Positions 16,104-24,629 of a stretch of DNA of 24,704 nucleotides are shown here, piece by piece; the first letter of the stretch is position 1; every line of letters begins with the position of its first letter. The stretch is from an uncultured Gammaproteobacteria bacterium. GTDB lineage: Bacteria > Pseudomonadota > Gammaproteobacteria > Xanthomonadales > Xanthomonadaceae. Below the pieces are notes generated by a model. That model had not been told where the DNA came from. It searched no databases and worked only from the letters and a program-made list of their open reading frames with translations. The DNA lies in assembly GCA_946885735.1 (NCBI GenBank), contig CAMPGW010000040.1, positions 1 through 24,704 of the forward strand, given 5' to 3'. Made by a program: the position numbers and the translations under genes.

Positions 16104-17492
16104 ATGGCCGCCAGACCCGAATCCTTCCGCACCGACTCGCGCCTCGACACGCTGCGCGTCCCACCGCAATCGGTGGAGGCTGAACAGGCCGTCATCGGCG
16201 GCCTTATGCTGGCGCCCGAATCGCTCGACCGGGTCGGCGACTTCCTCACCGAGCACGACTTCTACCGTCGCGACCACCGGCTGATCTACCGCGCCATCCG
16301 CGAACTGTCGGAGAAGAACAAGCCCTTCGACGCGGTCACGCTCGGCGAATGGTTCGAGGCCAACAACCTCTCCGAGCAGATCGGCGGCACCGGCTACCTG
16401 ATCGAGCTCGCCAGCACCACGCCGAGCGCCGCCAACATCCGAGCCTACGCCGAGATCGTGCGCGAGAAGGCGGTGCTGCGGCAGCTGATCGAGGCCGGTA
16501 CCGAGATCGTCAACGACGGCTTCCAGCCGGAAGGGCGCGACAGCCAGGAAGTGCTGTCGGCGGCCGAGATGAAGGTCTTCAAGATCGCCGAGCAGGGCCG
16601 CCGCGGCCGCGCCGACTTCGTGCCGCTGCGCGAGGCGATGAAGGAAGCCTTCCAGCTGCTGCAGGAGCGCTACGAGAACCAGGGCACCGTCACCGGCCTG
16701 CCCACCGGCTTCCACGACTTCGACGAGATGACCGCGGGCCTGCAGCCCTCGGACCTGATCATCCTGGCGGCACGTCCGGCGATGGGAAAAACCACGCTGG
16801 CGCTGAACATGGCCGAGTACGCCGCGCTCAAGACCAAGAAGGCGGTGGCGGTGTACTCGATGGAAATGTCGGCCTCGCAGCTGGCCTTCCGCCTGATCTC
16901 CTCCATCGGCCGCATCAACGCCACGCGCCTGCGCACCGGCCAGCTCGAGGACGAGGACTGGTCGCGGGTGAACATGGCGATCAAGATGCTTTCGGACGTG
17001 AAGATCTTCATTGACGACACGCCGGCCCTTTCGCCGGACGTGCTGCGGTCGAAGGCGCGCCGGATCAAGCGCGAGCACGACCTCGGCCTGATCGTGATCG
17101 ACTACCTGCAGCTGATGACCGTGCCGGGCACCGGCGAGAACCGCGCGACCGAGATCTCCGAGATCTCGCGCTCGCTCAAGGCGCTGGCCAAGGAGCTCAA
17201 CGTCCCGGTGATCGCCCTGTCGCAGCTCAACCGCGGCCTGGAATCGCGTACCGACAAGCGCCCGGTGATGGCCGACCTGCGCGAATCCGGCGCCATCGAG
17301 CAGGATGCCGACATCATCGTCTTCATCTACCGCGACGAGTACTACAACAAGGAATCGGCCGACCGCGGGCTGGCCGAGGTCATCATCGGCAAGCAGCGTA
17401 ACGGCCCGACCGGCACCTGCAAGCTGAAGTTCTTCGGCGAGTACACGCGCTTCGACAACCTCGCCCGCGACAGCGTCGGCGCCTTCGAGTAG
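16104..17492 (+). CDS. dnaB: Replicative DNA helicase DnaB
   Basis: 462 aa hexameric helicase that unwinds DNA at the replication fork and contacts primase and the clamp loader. The N-terminal domain starts around PPQSVEAEQAVIGGLML (20-36); a linker follows at about 165-195; the RecA-like domain has Walker A ARPAMGKTT (Gly228-Lys229-Thr230), Walker B LIVIDYLQLM, and the DRPVMADLRESGAIEQDAD-type motif late in the core. No intein interrupts the usual insertion sites. Start ATG 16104 gives the standard N-terminus. It ends 3 nt before the convergent symporter gene, with no terminator in between. Confidence 0.98.
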   Translation: MAARPESFRTDSRLDTLRVPPQSVEAEQAVIGGLMLAPESLDRVGDFLTEHDFYRRDHRLIYRAIRELSEKNKPFDAVTLGEWFEANNLSEQIGGTGYLIELASTTPSAANIRAYAEIVREKAVLRQLIEAGTEIVNDGFQPEGRDSQEVLSAAEMKVFKIAEQGRRGRADFVPLREAMKEAFQLLQERYENQGTVTGLPTGFHDFDEMTAGLQPSDLIILAARPAMGKTTLALNMAEYAALKTKKAVAVYSMEMSASQLAFRLISSIGRINATRLRTGQLEDEDWSRVNMAIKMLSDVKIFIDDTPALSPDVLRSKARRIKREHDLGLIVIDYLQLMTVPGTGENRATEISEISRSLKALAKELNVPVIALSQLNRGLESRTDKRPVMADLRESGAIEQDADIIVFIYRDEYYNKESADRGLAEVIIGKQRNGPTGTCKLKFFGEYTRFDNLARDSVGAFE

Positions 17493-17495
17493 GGC

Positions 17496-18767
17496 TCAGC
17501 CCGGCTCCGCGGCCATCGCGGCCGCATCCGCGGGACTCGCGTCCACGCGATCCTTCGCCAGCACCGAGGTCGCCGCCATGTCGGCGGTCACGTTGCCGAC
17601 CGTGGCGAAGATGTCCGGCACCATGTCCACCGCCAGCAGCAGGCCGAGCGGTTCGACCGGCAGGCCCATGGCCTGCACCACCGGCAGGTTGGTGCCCATG
17701 AAGCTGGCCTGGCCCGGCAGCCCGACCGAGCCGATGCTGATGACCACCGAGAGGGCGACGCCCACGGCCATCTGCTGCATGGAGATGTCGATGCCATAGG
17801 CCCAGGCGATGAAGGCCGCCACGCCCATGTACTGGATCGGGCTGGTGATGCGGAACAGCGACACCGCCATCGGCAGTACCAGCGCGGTGACGCCGGTGGA
17901 GTAGCCGAGCTTGTTGCGGGTGCAATCGATCATCGCCGGCAGCGAGGCCAGCGAGGACTGCGTGCTGGCCGCCACCGCCTGCGCCGGCAGGATGCCCACC
18001 GCGAAGCGGCGCAGCGACTCGCGGCCGAACACCACCGCGACGCCGTAGAGCAGGGCGGTCATCGCCAGGTACATCGCGCACAACAGCAGGATGTACACGC
18101 CCAAGGCGCCGAGCATGCCGGCGCCGGCGCGCGCGCAGACCGGCAGGATCAACGCGAACACCCCGATCGGCGCCGCGCGCAGGATCCAGCCCACCACCAC
18201 GCCCATGGCGTCGGCCAGCGACTGGAACACCGCCAGCAGCGGTGCGCGACGTTCGGCGTCCAGCCGCGCCAGCGCGAACGCAAGGAAGAGGGTGAACACG
18301 ACCAGCGGCACGATCGCACCCTGCGCGGCCGCGGCGATCGCATTGGTGGGAATGACGTTGGCGAACCAGTCGGCGAAACCGGTCGCCACCGGGGCGGTCA
18401 CCGGCCCGCTGATCGCTGCCCGCAGGGTTTCCACCAGCGCCGGATCGCGCGGCAACATCGAGAGCACCAGCGGCCCGACCAGCGCCGCCGCGATCGCCGC
18501 GAACGTCAGCAGTCCGACGAACCAGGCCATGGCGTCACGCGCCAGGCGCCCGGACGCGAGCGCATCGCTGGCGGCGGCCACGCCGATCACCAGCAGCGAT
18601 ACGACCAAAGGCACGATGGTCATCTGCAGCGCATTGAGCCAGAGGCGGCCGACCGGTTGCAGCACGCCGGCAGTGGTTTCGGCGGCGACCGGATCCACCC
18701 GCGCCAGGACCAGCCCGATCACCGCGCCCAGCAGCAGCGCCAACAGTACTTTCAAGGATTGCGACAT
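17496..18767 (-). CDS. SDF-family (dicarboxylate/amino acid:cation) symporter with atypical substrate site
   Basis: 423 aa inner-membrane secondary transporter of the sodium:dicarboxylate/glutamate family (PF00375). Hydrophobic segments alternate through the protein; HP1 is recognisable as STQSSLASLP (268-277), and HP2/TM8 as SIGSVGLPGQASF to DMVPDIFATVGNVTAD. In TM8, Asp381, Asp385, Thr389, Asn392 and Asp396 align with GltPh 390/394/398/401/405, but the arginine that binds the substrate side-chain carboxylate (GltPh Arg397) is Ala388. The TM7 NMDGT cation motif is replaced by FRITS-like residues (306-309 region). So transport of aspartate, glutamate or C4-dicarboxylates by the standard mechanism is unlikely; a neutral or peptide-like substrate is possible. 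Last gene of the peptide-handling run, 9 nt after the YkuD gene. Confidence 0.9.
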   Translation of the reverse strand: MSQSLKVLLALLLGAVIGLVLARVDPVAAETTAGVLQPVGRLWLNALQMTIVPLVVSLLVIGVAAASDALASGRLARDAMAWFVGLLTFAAIAAALVGPLVLSMLPRDPALVETLRAAISGPVTAPVATGFADWFANVIPTNAIAAAAQGAIVPLVVFTLFLAFALARLDAERRAPLLAVFQSLADAMGVVVGWILRAAPIGVFALILPVCARAGAGMLGALGVYILLLCAMYLAMTALLYGVAVVFGRESLRRFAVGILPAQAVAASTQSSLASLPAMIDCTRNKLGYSTGVTALVLPMAVSLFRITSPIQYMGVAAFIAWAYGIDISMQQMAVGVALSVVISIGSVGLPGQASFMGTNLPVVQAMGLPVEPLGLLLAVDMVPDIFATVGNVTADMAATSVLAKDRVDASPADAAAMAAEPG

Positions 18768-18776
18768 CCTGCGTCC

Positions 18777-19580
18777 TCAGTCGTCGATCGAAGGCAGGCG
18801 CCACTCGGGCGCCAGACGGGCGGCATCGGCCGCGGTGAGCTGCACGAACACCGGCCTTGCATCGGCGCGCAGCCAGGCCAGCAGGCGTGCCATCGCCGCG
18901 GGGCCCATGGCGGTGCAGCCTGCGGTGGGTTCACCCGGGGCCTTCCAGAGGTGCGCGAAGATGCAGCTGCCGCCGCCGGCCTGCGCGTCGGCGTTGTGTT
19001 CGATGACGAAGCCAAGCCGGTAGCGCTGGTCGCCGCCGGCTTGCAGGTCGCGCCGCATCGGCTCGCTCGAGCCCTCTACCGCGGCGGCGCCGACCTCGCG
19101 TGAATCCACGATGCGGTTGTAGAGCGGCGAACCGTCCACGTCGATGCACCAGTGGTTCGCGCCCATCGGCGCGTAGTCGAGCCCGGTCGCCGCCCGCGGG
19201 GCATAGCCGAACGCGTCGCCGATGCGGAACACGCCGGCGGGCGCGCGGCCATCGCCTTCGCGCTTGGCGAGTCCGGGCTGCGGCGGGTGCAGGCCACGCC
19301 CCCAGGCGATCCCCGTGCGGCCGACGGTGATCGGGAAGGCATCGCCGGCCGGCTGCCATCCATCCTTTGTGCGTTCGAAGGCGCGCATGCGCCCGGTGGT
19401 GGAGTCGGCGCTTGGGGTGACCACCAGCACGAGTTGGCGCGCGTCGCGCCAGTTCGCGTCGGCCGCTGCGGTGGCGGTGGCGGCGACGGGGGTGGCTGCG
19501 CGGGTGGCGCAGCCGGCCAGCGGCAAGGACAGCCACAAGGCACAGGTCGCGGCGAGGATCGAACGAAGGTGGCGTGTCAT
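18777..19580 (-). CDS. YkuD-type L,D-transpeptidase-family lipoprotein
   Basis: 267 aa. A lipoprotein signal peptide with lipobox LAGC (21-24, Cys24) predicts anchoring in the periplasmic face of a membrane. The catalytic region has His210 and Cys222 in CIFAHLWKAPGEPTAGCTAM, i.e. the H-x11-C arrangement of the COG3786 branch of YkuD proteins rather than the classical HGxxxxxxxxSHGCIRL. Such enzymes act on meso-diaminopimelate-containing stem peptides as L,D-transpeptidases, carboxypeptidases or hydrolases; which applies here cannot be told. ATG 19580 overlaps the regulator stop by 4 nt (ATGA). Residues 28-45 are a low-complexity Ala/Thr linker. Confidence 0.87.
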   Translation of the reverse strand: MTRHLRSILAATCALWLSLPLAGCATRAATPVAATATAAADANWRDARQLVLVVTPSADSTTGRMRAFERTKDGWQPAGDAFPITVGRTGIAWGRGLHPPQPGLAKREGDGRAPAGVFRIGDAFGYAPRAATGLDYAPMGANHWCIDVDGSPLYNRIVDSREVGAAAVEGSSEPMRRDLQAGGDQRYRLGFVIEHNADAQAGGGSCIFAHLWKAPGEPTAGCTAMGPAAMARLLAWLRADARPVFVQLTAADAARLAPEWRLPSIDD

Positions 19581-20425
19581 GGATCGAGCAGGCTCCGGGC
19601 GCGGTCGAGGTTGGCGGCCAGCTGCGAAAGCCGGCGTTCGTCACCTTCGCACAAAAGCATGAAGACGAGGTCGAGCAGGTGCTGCAGGGCCGCGCGATAC
19701 AGCAGCGGCTCGAGCTCCCCGCGCTCGTCATGGGCGGAAACGAGCAGGGCGACATCGGCGATGGCGCGCAGTGCATTCGAGGAATGGCGGGTCACCGAGA
19801 TGACCACGCCGCCGTGGTCATGGAATTGCCGGGCGACCTGGCACAGTGCCGGCTGCCGGCCATGCTCGGAGAACGCCACCAGCACGTCGCCGCGCGCGGC
19901 GGCCGAACTGGCGCTGGCCATCAGCGCGGTGTCGAAATGGTGCAAGGCCAGGATGCCCAGCGTGGAAAGCGCCAGCGCGAAGGCCCGCGCCGGGATCCCG
20001 TCGGCGCCCAGGCCGATGACGAAGACCTTGTCGGCCGCGTTGATCATCGCGGCGATCGAGTCCAGCGATTCGGCTGGGTTGATCAGGCGCGTCTCGCGTT
20101 CGGCCTGCGACTTGGCCTGCCACAGGGCCTCGGACAGCGCCGAGTGCGGGGTGGCGGGCACCGCCGCGGCGGCCGCGGATTCCTCGGCGCCGTCGCCGCG
20201 GGCGAAGTCCTGGCCGACCGAGAACTTCAGGTCGGGATAGCCCTTGAAGCCGAGCTTCTGGCTGAACTTGACCACGCTCGACTGGCTGATCCGCAGCGCA
20301 TCGGCCAGCTGCTGCGAGCTGTAGTCGCGCAGCAAGTGGGCGTTGTCGAGGATGAAATCGGCGATGCGCCGCTCGATGGCCGACATCTGGTCGCGTCCGG
20401 CCCGGATCTTGAGCAGCGAGGACAT
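19577..20425 (-). CDS. MurR/RpiR-family transcriptional regulator
   Basis: 282 aa: N-terminal winged HTH (1-75, with YSSQQLADALRISQSSVVKFSQKLGFKGYPDLK) and C-terminal SIS ligand domain (about 115-260). In SIS regulators Ser and Thr residues in GxGxS and SxSGxT motifs bind a sugar phosphate; here these read GLGADG (Asp142 in place of Ser) and FSEHGRQP (His188 and Gln191 in place of Ser and Thr). The ligand may therefore not be a sugar phosphate. An Ala-rich linker spans 78-92. The gene sits between the epimerase (10 nt upstream) and the YkuD lipoprotein (4-nt overlap), so it most likely controls this run, perhaps with the divergent promoter at 22976-23115. Confidence 0.93.
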   Translation of the reverse strand: MSSLLKIRAGRDQMSAIERRIADFILDNAHLLRDYSSQQLADALRISQSSVVKFSQKLGFKGYPDLKFSVGQDFARGDGAEESAAAAAVPATPHSALSEALWQAKSQAERETRLINPAESLDSIAAMINAADKVFVIGLGADGIPARAFALALSTLGILALHHFDTALMASASSAAARGDVLVAFSEHGRQPALCQVARQFHDHGGVVISVTRHSSNALRAIADVALLVSAHDERGELEPLLYRAALQHLLDLVFMLLCEGDERRLSQLAANLDRARSLLDP

Positions 20426-20435
20426 GCGCGGCGCG

Positions 20436-21533
20436 TCAGTCCGGCAGCATTTCGAGGCCGCGGATGGCGCGGATCCCCAGCCCCGGCGCGTCGGTCACCG
20501 AGATCTCCGATTCGTTGAACACCACGCCGCCGTCCACCGGGTCGAACTGGCACAGGGACGGGCCGTCCAGGTCCACCTTGGTGATGACGTCGGCCTTGGC
20601 CACGGCCAGGTGCACCGCCGCCGCCACGCTGATGCTGGACTCGATCATGCAGCCGATCATGCACTCCACGCCGTACAGCGAGGCGATGTCGGCGATGCGG
20701 ATCGCATTCGACAGGCCACCGGTCTTCATCAGCTTGATGTTGATGATGTCGGCCGCGCGACGCTTGATCAGGTCGATCACCTCGGCGGGGCCGAACACGC
20801 TTTCGTCCGCCATCACCGGCGCGTTGACGCGCTCGGTGACGTACTTCAGGCCCTCGATGTCCTTCGCCCGGACCGGCTGCTCGAGCAGTTCCAGGTGCAC
20901 GCCGGCATCCTCGAGCGCGTGCATGGCGGTGACCGCCTGCTTGGCGGTCCAGCCCTGGTTGGCGTCCAGCCGCAGCAGGGCGCGGCCCTCGACGGCGGCG
21001 TGGATCGCCTTGACCCGCTCGATGTCCACGCCCATGTCCTTGCCGACCTTGATCTTCAGCGACTCGAAGCCGCGGTCCACCGCGGCGAGTGAGTCGGCGA
21101 CCATCTTGTCGATGTAGTCCACGCTGATGGTGATGTCGGTGGTCACCACCGGATCGCCGCCGCCGAGCAGCTTGTAGAGCGGTGCGTCGTACAGCTGGCC
21201 CCAGAGGTCGTACAGGGCGATCTCCACCGCCGCCTTGGCGCTGAAGTTGTTCTCCATCGCGCCCTGCACCAGGCGGGTGAGGCGATTGAGGTTGGCGACT
21301 TCCTGGCCGATGATGCGCGGCCCGATGACCCTGCGGATCGCCTCGATGATCGAGCCATGGGTGTCGCCGGTGATCACCGCGGTGGCCGGCGCCTCGCCAT
21401 AGCCGACGTGGCCGGTGTCGGTGGTGATGATCACCACCACGTCCTCGACCGCCTCGACGGTGCGCAGCGCGGTCTTGAACGGCGTCTTCAGCGGCACGCG
21501 CAGCATCGCGAGCTGGATCCGGCTGATCTTCAT
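20436..21533 (-). CDS. Dipeptide epimerase, L-Ala-D/L-Glu epimerase type
   Basis: 365 aa enolase-superfamily enzyme, collinear with the Bacillus subtilis L-Ala-D/L-Glu epimerase (366 aa). General bases Lys160 and Lys162 (LKIKVG) and Lys267 (NIKLMKTGG) stand on either side of the substrate; magnesium ligands are Asp190 (RLDANQGW), Glu218 (LLEQP) and Asp243 (MADES). Asp321 and Asp323 (DLDGP) occupy the positions that bind the dipeptide amino group. It inverts the C-alpha of the second residue, normally D-Glu in L-Ala-D-Glu released from murein. Start ATG 21533 gives the standard N-terminus; the longer upstream frame is the shadow of the next gene. Lies 38 nt after the NlpC/P60 gene that could supply its substrate. 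Other dipeptides remain possible, as specificity in this family varies. Confidence 0.93.
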   Translation of the reverse strand: MKISRIQLAMLRVPLKTPFKTALRTVEAVEDVVVIITTDTGHVGYGEAPATAVITGDTHGSIIEAIRRVIGPRIIGQEVANLNRLTRLVQGAMENNFSAKAAVEIALYDLWGQLYDAPLYKLLGGGDPVVTTDITISVDYIDKMVADSLAAVDRGFESLKIKVGKDMGVDIERVKAIHAAVEGRALLRLDANQGWTAKQAVTAMHALEDAGVHLELLEQPVRAKDIEGLKYVTERVNAPVMADESVFGPAEVIDLIKRRAADIINIKLMKTGGLSNAIRIADIASLYGVECMIGCMIESSISVAAAVHLAVAKADVITKVDLDGPSLCQFDPVDGGVVFNESEISVTDAPGLGIRAIRGLEMLPD

Positions 21534-21571
21534 GGAGGCCCTTGGCGGAATGTTGGGGAGGAAAGGTCGGA

Positions 21572-22975
21572 TCAGCGACGCAGGTGGACGATATTGGTGG
21601 CCCGGTCGATGTAGCTGGCCTCGCCGTCGAAGCGCAGCGGCTCCAGCGGCGTGACCGACACGCCGTTGAGGCGCAGCGAACGCAGCCCGCCCTGGCCGTC
21701 GGCGACGGTGCCGCCGTTGGTGTCGTGGATGACGTAGGGTCGGCCGTCGATGCGGCCGAGCATCATCATCACGTGGCCGGGGATGTAGATGAGGTCGCCG
21801 ACCTGCAATGCGTCGATCGCGGCGCGCCGTTCGGCGGTGCTCACGCCCGGCCCCAGCACCGTGCGACGCAGCGCCGGGCTGACCGACTGGTCGCTGGTGT
21901 TGCGCGGCAACAACACCCCCATCGAGGCGTAGATCTCCGACACGAAGCCGCTGCAGTCGCGGCCGTTGTAGCCGTGGCCCCAGCCATAGCGCTCGCCCAG
22001 GAACTTGAAGGCCTGGCGGATCAGGTTGGCTTCGGTCAGCGCCAGCGGCGCCGGCGCGGTGTCGGTATTGCGCTGCAGCAGCGCGGGCGAGAAGCCGAGC
22101 GATCCATCCGGCTCGCGCACCGGCAACTCGACGATCCACGCGGCGTGCGCATGCTGGCCATTGACGAGACCGTCGGCAGGCATCGGCAGCAGGGACAGGC
22201 GCACGCCCATGTCCAGTTGCAGCTCGGACACGCGCGGGGCTTCGATGGTATGGACGGTGAGCACCTTCGCGCCGGTGACGATGCGACCCGCCTCGGCGCG
22301 GGCGACGTAGTCGAACACGCGGGCCCGCGGACCCTCGGCGACGGCGGCGGCCTCGATCCAGGCCGCGTAGCGCGGCGAGACGACGAACAGCCACTGGCCA
22401 TCGGCGCTGGCATGGGCGATCGCCACCGGCGTGCCCGGGAACAGCGCGCTCTCCTGGAAGCGGTCGATGTCGTGGTCGCCTGCGCGGCTGAAGACGCGCA
22501 GCGCGTTCGGGAAGCTGCGCAGCGAGGCGCGTCGCACCACCAGGCCGAAGCGGGTGGCTTGGCTTTCGGGAATGGCGTCCAGTGCGAGCTCGCGGACCAT
22601 GCCATCGAAGACGGCGGCGGCGATGGGTGCGCCGGCGGCGTCGAAGCGTGGCGCCTCGGGCTTGCGCGAGATCCCTTCGATCCATCCCCGCACCTGGCTA
22701 CGCGACAGCGTGTCAGGCAGCGCGTCCACGCGGTACAGGGAGTCGTCCTCGCGCAGCAAGGCGGCGTTTTGCGCCGCGATCGCCGCGGTGTCCATCAGCA
22801 CGCGATCGGGCGTGGGCAGCTGCGCGATCCAGAAGCCGGGCTCCAGCTGTTCCGACTCGACGCCGGGAACGCCCGTGGACGTCGCCGGGGCCATGGGTTC
22901 CTTGGCCGCGATCGCGTGGCAGGCCAACGCGAGGCCGAGGGCGAAAAGCGGACGCAGCAGGGTGCTTGGTTTCAT
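21572..22975 (-). CDS. Exported NlpC/P60 (C40) endopeptidase with SH3-like region
   Basis: 467 aa. A signal peptide (1-24, cleavage near AIAA-KEP) exports it to the periplasm or beyond. Residues about 125-290 hold SH3b-type beta segments (FGLVVRRASLRSFP; GQWLFVVSPRYAAWI), and the C40 domain follows at 310-430, with Cys341 (GRDCSGFVSEIY), His401 (IPGHVMMMLG) and His417 (YVIHDTN) as the catalytic triad. This layout matches the YkfC-type gamma-D-glutamyl-L-diamino acid endopeptidases, which release L-Ala-D-Glu from stem peptides, in line with the epimerase next door. GGGGGA lies about 8 nt before ATG 22975. First gene of the minus-strand run. Confidence 0.93.
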   Translation of the reverse strand: MKPSTLLRPLFALGLALACHAIAAKEPMAPATSTGVPGVESEQLEPGFWIAQLPTPDRVLMDTAAIAAQNAALLREDDSLYRVDALPDTLSRSQVRGWIEGISRKPEAPRFDAAGAPIAAAVFDGMVRELALDAIPESQATRFGLVVRRASLRSFPNALRVFSRAGDHDIDRFQESALFPGTPVAIAHASADGQWLFVVSPRYAAWIEAAAVAEGPRARVFDYVARAEAGRIVTGAKVLTVHTIEAPRVSELQLDMGVRLSLLPMPADGLVNGQHAHAAWIVELPVREPDGSLGFSPALLQRNTDTAPAPLALTEANLIRQAFKFLGERYGWGHGYNGRDCSGFVSEIYASMGVLLPRNTSDQSVSPALRRTVLGPGVSTAERRAAIDALQVGDLIYIPGHVMMMLGRIDGRPYVIHDTNGGTVADGQGGLRSLRLNGVSVTPLEPLRFDGEASYIDRATNIVHLRR

Positions 22976-23115
22976 CTCGGATTCCCCCGTTGAGCGCAGG
23001 CAAGGGTTGCGCTCGGAATAGCTGATTCGCGGAATATAGCAGATAAGAATAAATTATTGACCATGCCCTTTTCATATGTTACACAGCGGTTTCACACGTT
23101 TTTCCGGGGGTAGGG
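22976..23115. promoter_or_regulatory. AT-rich divergent promoter region of the peptide-handling locus
   Basis: The 140-nt spacer contains the most AT-rich stretch of the window (about 23033-23085). Minus strand: TATATT (23038 to 23033) is a good -10 for the NlpC/P60 gene, giving a leader of about 50 nt. Plus strand: TTGACC at 23057-23062 and TACACA at 23080-23085 are separated by 17 nt, a plausible sigma-70 pair for the transglutaminase-like gene. The two promoters sit nearly back to back, so one regulator site could control both. Confidence 0.6.
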
Positions 23116-24609
23116 GTGGGCAAGCTCGAGGTACGGGACTTGGCTCGCCCGGCCATGCGTGGCGGGCTCGGCGGCGCACTGCTCCGCGGTGGACTGGCGG
23201 CAATGCTGGCGACGTGCGCGCTCGTCGGGGCCGCGGCCGCGTCCGCGCCGGATGGCCCGACGGTCCTGGAGCGCGTCCGGTCGCTGGTCGACGAGGGTCG
23301 CTTCGTCGAGGCCGAGCGCGCGATCGCCCAGGCCGAGCCCGCGTCGTCCCCACCGGACGCCATTGCGTTGCGCGACGAGCGCGAGCGCATGCGTCGCATC
23401 CTGCTGGACTTCAGCCTCGACCGTGACCAGGCGATGGCGCGCGTGCGCCGCCAGGTGCCGGACCTGCGCGAAGACGAGTTCACGCGCTGGGACGCGGCCG
23501 GCCTGCTCGAGAAGCGCCTGATCGACGGCCGCGTGCGCTATTTCAATCGCGCGCCCTCCAACCTGTTCCGTCTCAGTCCCGAAGCCTTCGCGCGGCGCGA
23601 TCCGCCCACGCCGCTCGTGGACGGGCCGATGGAGAGCCCCAACGCGCACCACCGCGAAGTCCGTGACGCGGCGGTCGCGGGCGGCGCCGCCTCGCGCAAG
23701 GTGCAGGTCGTCCAGCACCTGACCGTGGACGCCGATGCCGTGCCGGCCGGTGAGACCCTGCGAGCCTGGATTCCCTATCCGCGCGAGATTCCCGGGCATC
23801 AGGAAAGCCTGCGCCTGCTGGGCACCACGCCAGCGGCCCATGAAATCGCGCCGGCCTCCGCGCCGATGCGTACGGTCTACATGGAAGCCAAGGCGGAGGC
23901 GGGCAAGCCGACGCGTTTCGAGATCCGCTACGAACTCACCGTATCCGGCCAGTACCGGCTCGCCGATGCGTCGCGCGCGGGCGCCGCCGAGTCTGCGGAG
24001 GCATTGGCCGAACACCTCGGCGAACGCCCGCCCCACGTCGTGTTCACGCCGGCGATCCGCGAATTCTCCCGCCGCATCGTCGGCGACGAAACCGACAAGT
24101 GGGCGATCGCGCAGAAGCTCTTCGCCGCCGTGGACCGCATTCCCTGGGCCGGCGCGCTGGAATACTCCACCATCCCCAACATCAGCGAATACGCGTTGCA
24201 CGCCGGCCACGCCGACTGCGGGCAGCAGACGCTGCTGCTGATGACCCTGCTTCGGCTGAATGGAATCCCGGCGCGCTGGCAGTCGGGCATGGTCTATTCG
24301 GACGGGGACTACGACAACCTGCATGACTGGGGCTGGATGCACGTGGCGCCGATGGGCTGGATCCCCATGGACGTGACCACCGGCCGCATGGACGACCCGG
24401 ATCCTGCGATCGCCGGTTTCTACCTCGGTGGGCTCGACGCCTACCGGATCGCCTTCAACGATGATTTCGGCCGGCAGTTCACGCCAGCCAAGCAGCACCT
24501 GCGCTCGGACACCGTCGATTCGCAACGCGGCGAGGTCGAGTGGCGCGGCGGCAACCTGTACTTCGACCAATGGGACTACGGATTCGTAGCCACACCACAA
24601 CAACCATGA
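23116..24609 (+). CDS. Exported transglutaminase-like domain protein
   Basis: 497 aa from GTG 23116. The N-terminus has a basic, then hydrophobic stretch (about 16-44) ending in AAASA, a Sec signal peptide; an in-frame ATG at 23155 would give a more usual signal length (484 aa), and neither start has a canonical Shine-Dalgarno. Residues 50-170 are mostly helical; 195-290 are beta-rich (VQHLTVDADAVPAGETLRAWIPYP); the transglutaminase-like papain fold spans about 310-425 with Cys368 (GHADCGQQ), His403 (NLHDWGW) and Asp419 (PMDVTTG). Bacterial members are more often peptidases or amidases than cross-linking enzymes. Divergent from the NlpC/P60 gene, so probably a partner in processing peptide or murein substrates outside the cytoplasm. 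Confidence 0.9.
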   Translation: MGKLEVRDLARPAMRGGLGGALLRGGLAAMLATCALVGAAAASAPDGPTVLERVRSLVDEGRFVEAERAIAQAEPASSPPDAIALRDERERMRRILLDFSLDRDQAMARVRRQVPDLREDEFTRWDAAGLLEKRLIDGRVRYFNRAPSNLFRLSPEAFARRDPPTPLVDGPMESPNAHHREVRDAAVAGGAASRKVQVVQHLTVDADAVPAGETLRAWIPYPREIPGHQESLRLLGTTPAAHEIAPASAPMRTVYMEAKAEAGKPTRFEIRYELTVSGQYRLADASRAGAAESAEALAEHLGERPPHVVFTPAIREFSRRIVGDETDKWAIAQKLFAAVDRIPWAGALEYSTIPNISEYALHAGHADCGQQTLLLMTLLRLNGIPARWQSGMVYSDGDYDNLHDWGWMHVAPMGWIPMDVTTGRMDDPDPAIAGFYLGGLDAYRIAFNDDFGRQFTPAKQHLRSDTVDSQRGEVEWRGGNLYFDQWDYGFVATPQQP

Positions 24610-24629
24610 GCACCACTCGGGGAGAGACC

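Noticed and set aside
17493..17495. Terminator sought between dnaB and the convergent symporter gene
   Set aside because: Only 3 nt separate the stops, and no hairpin with a T-run was seen around them; termination must occur within the opposing gene or be factor-dependent.
21534..22685. Upstream extension of the dipeptide epimerase to 749 aa (possible fusion with the C40 peptidase)
   Set aside because: The extra residues are out-of-frame translation of the NlpC/P60 gene; the epimerase family starts at the ATG at 21533.
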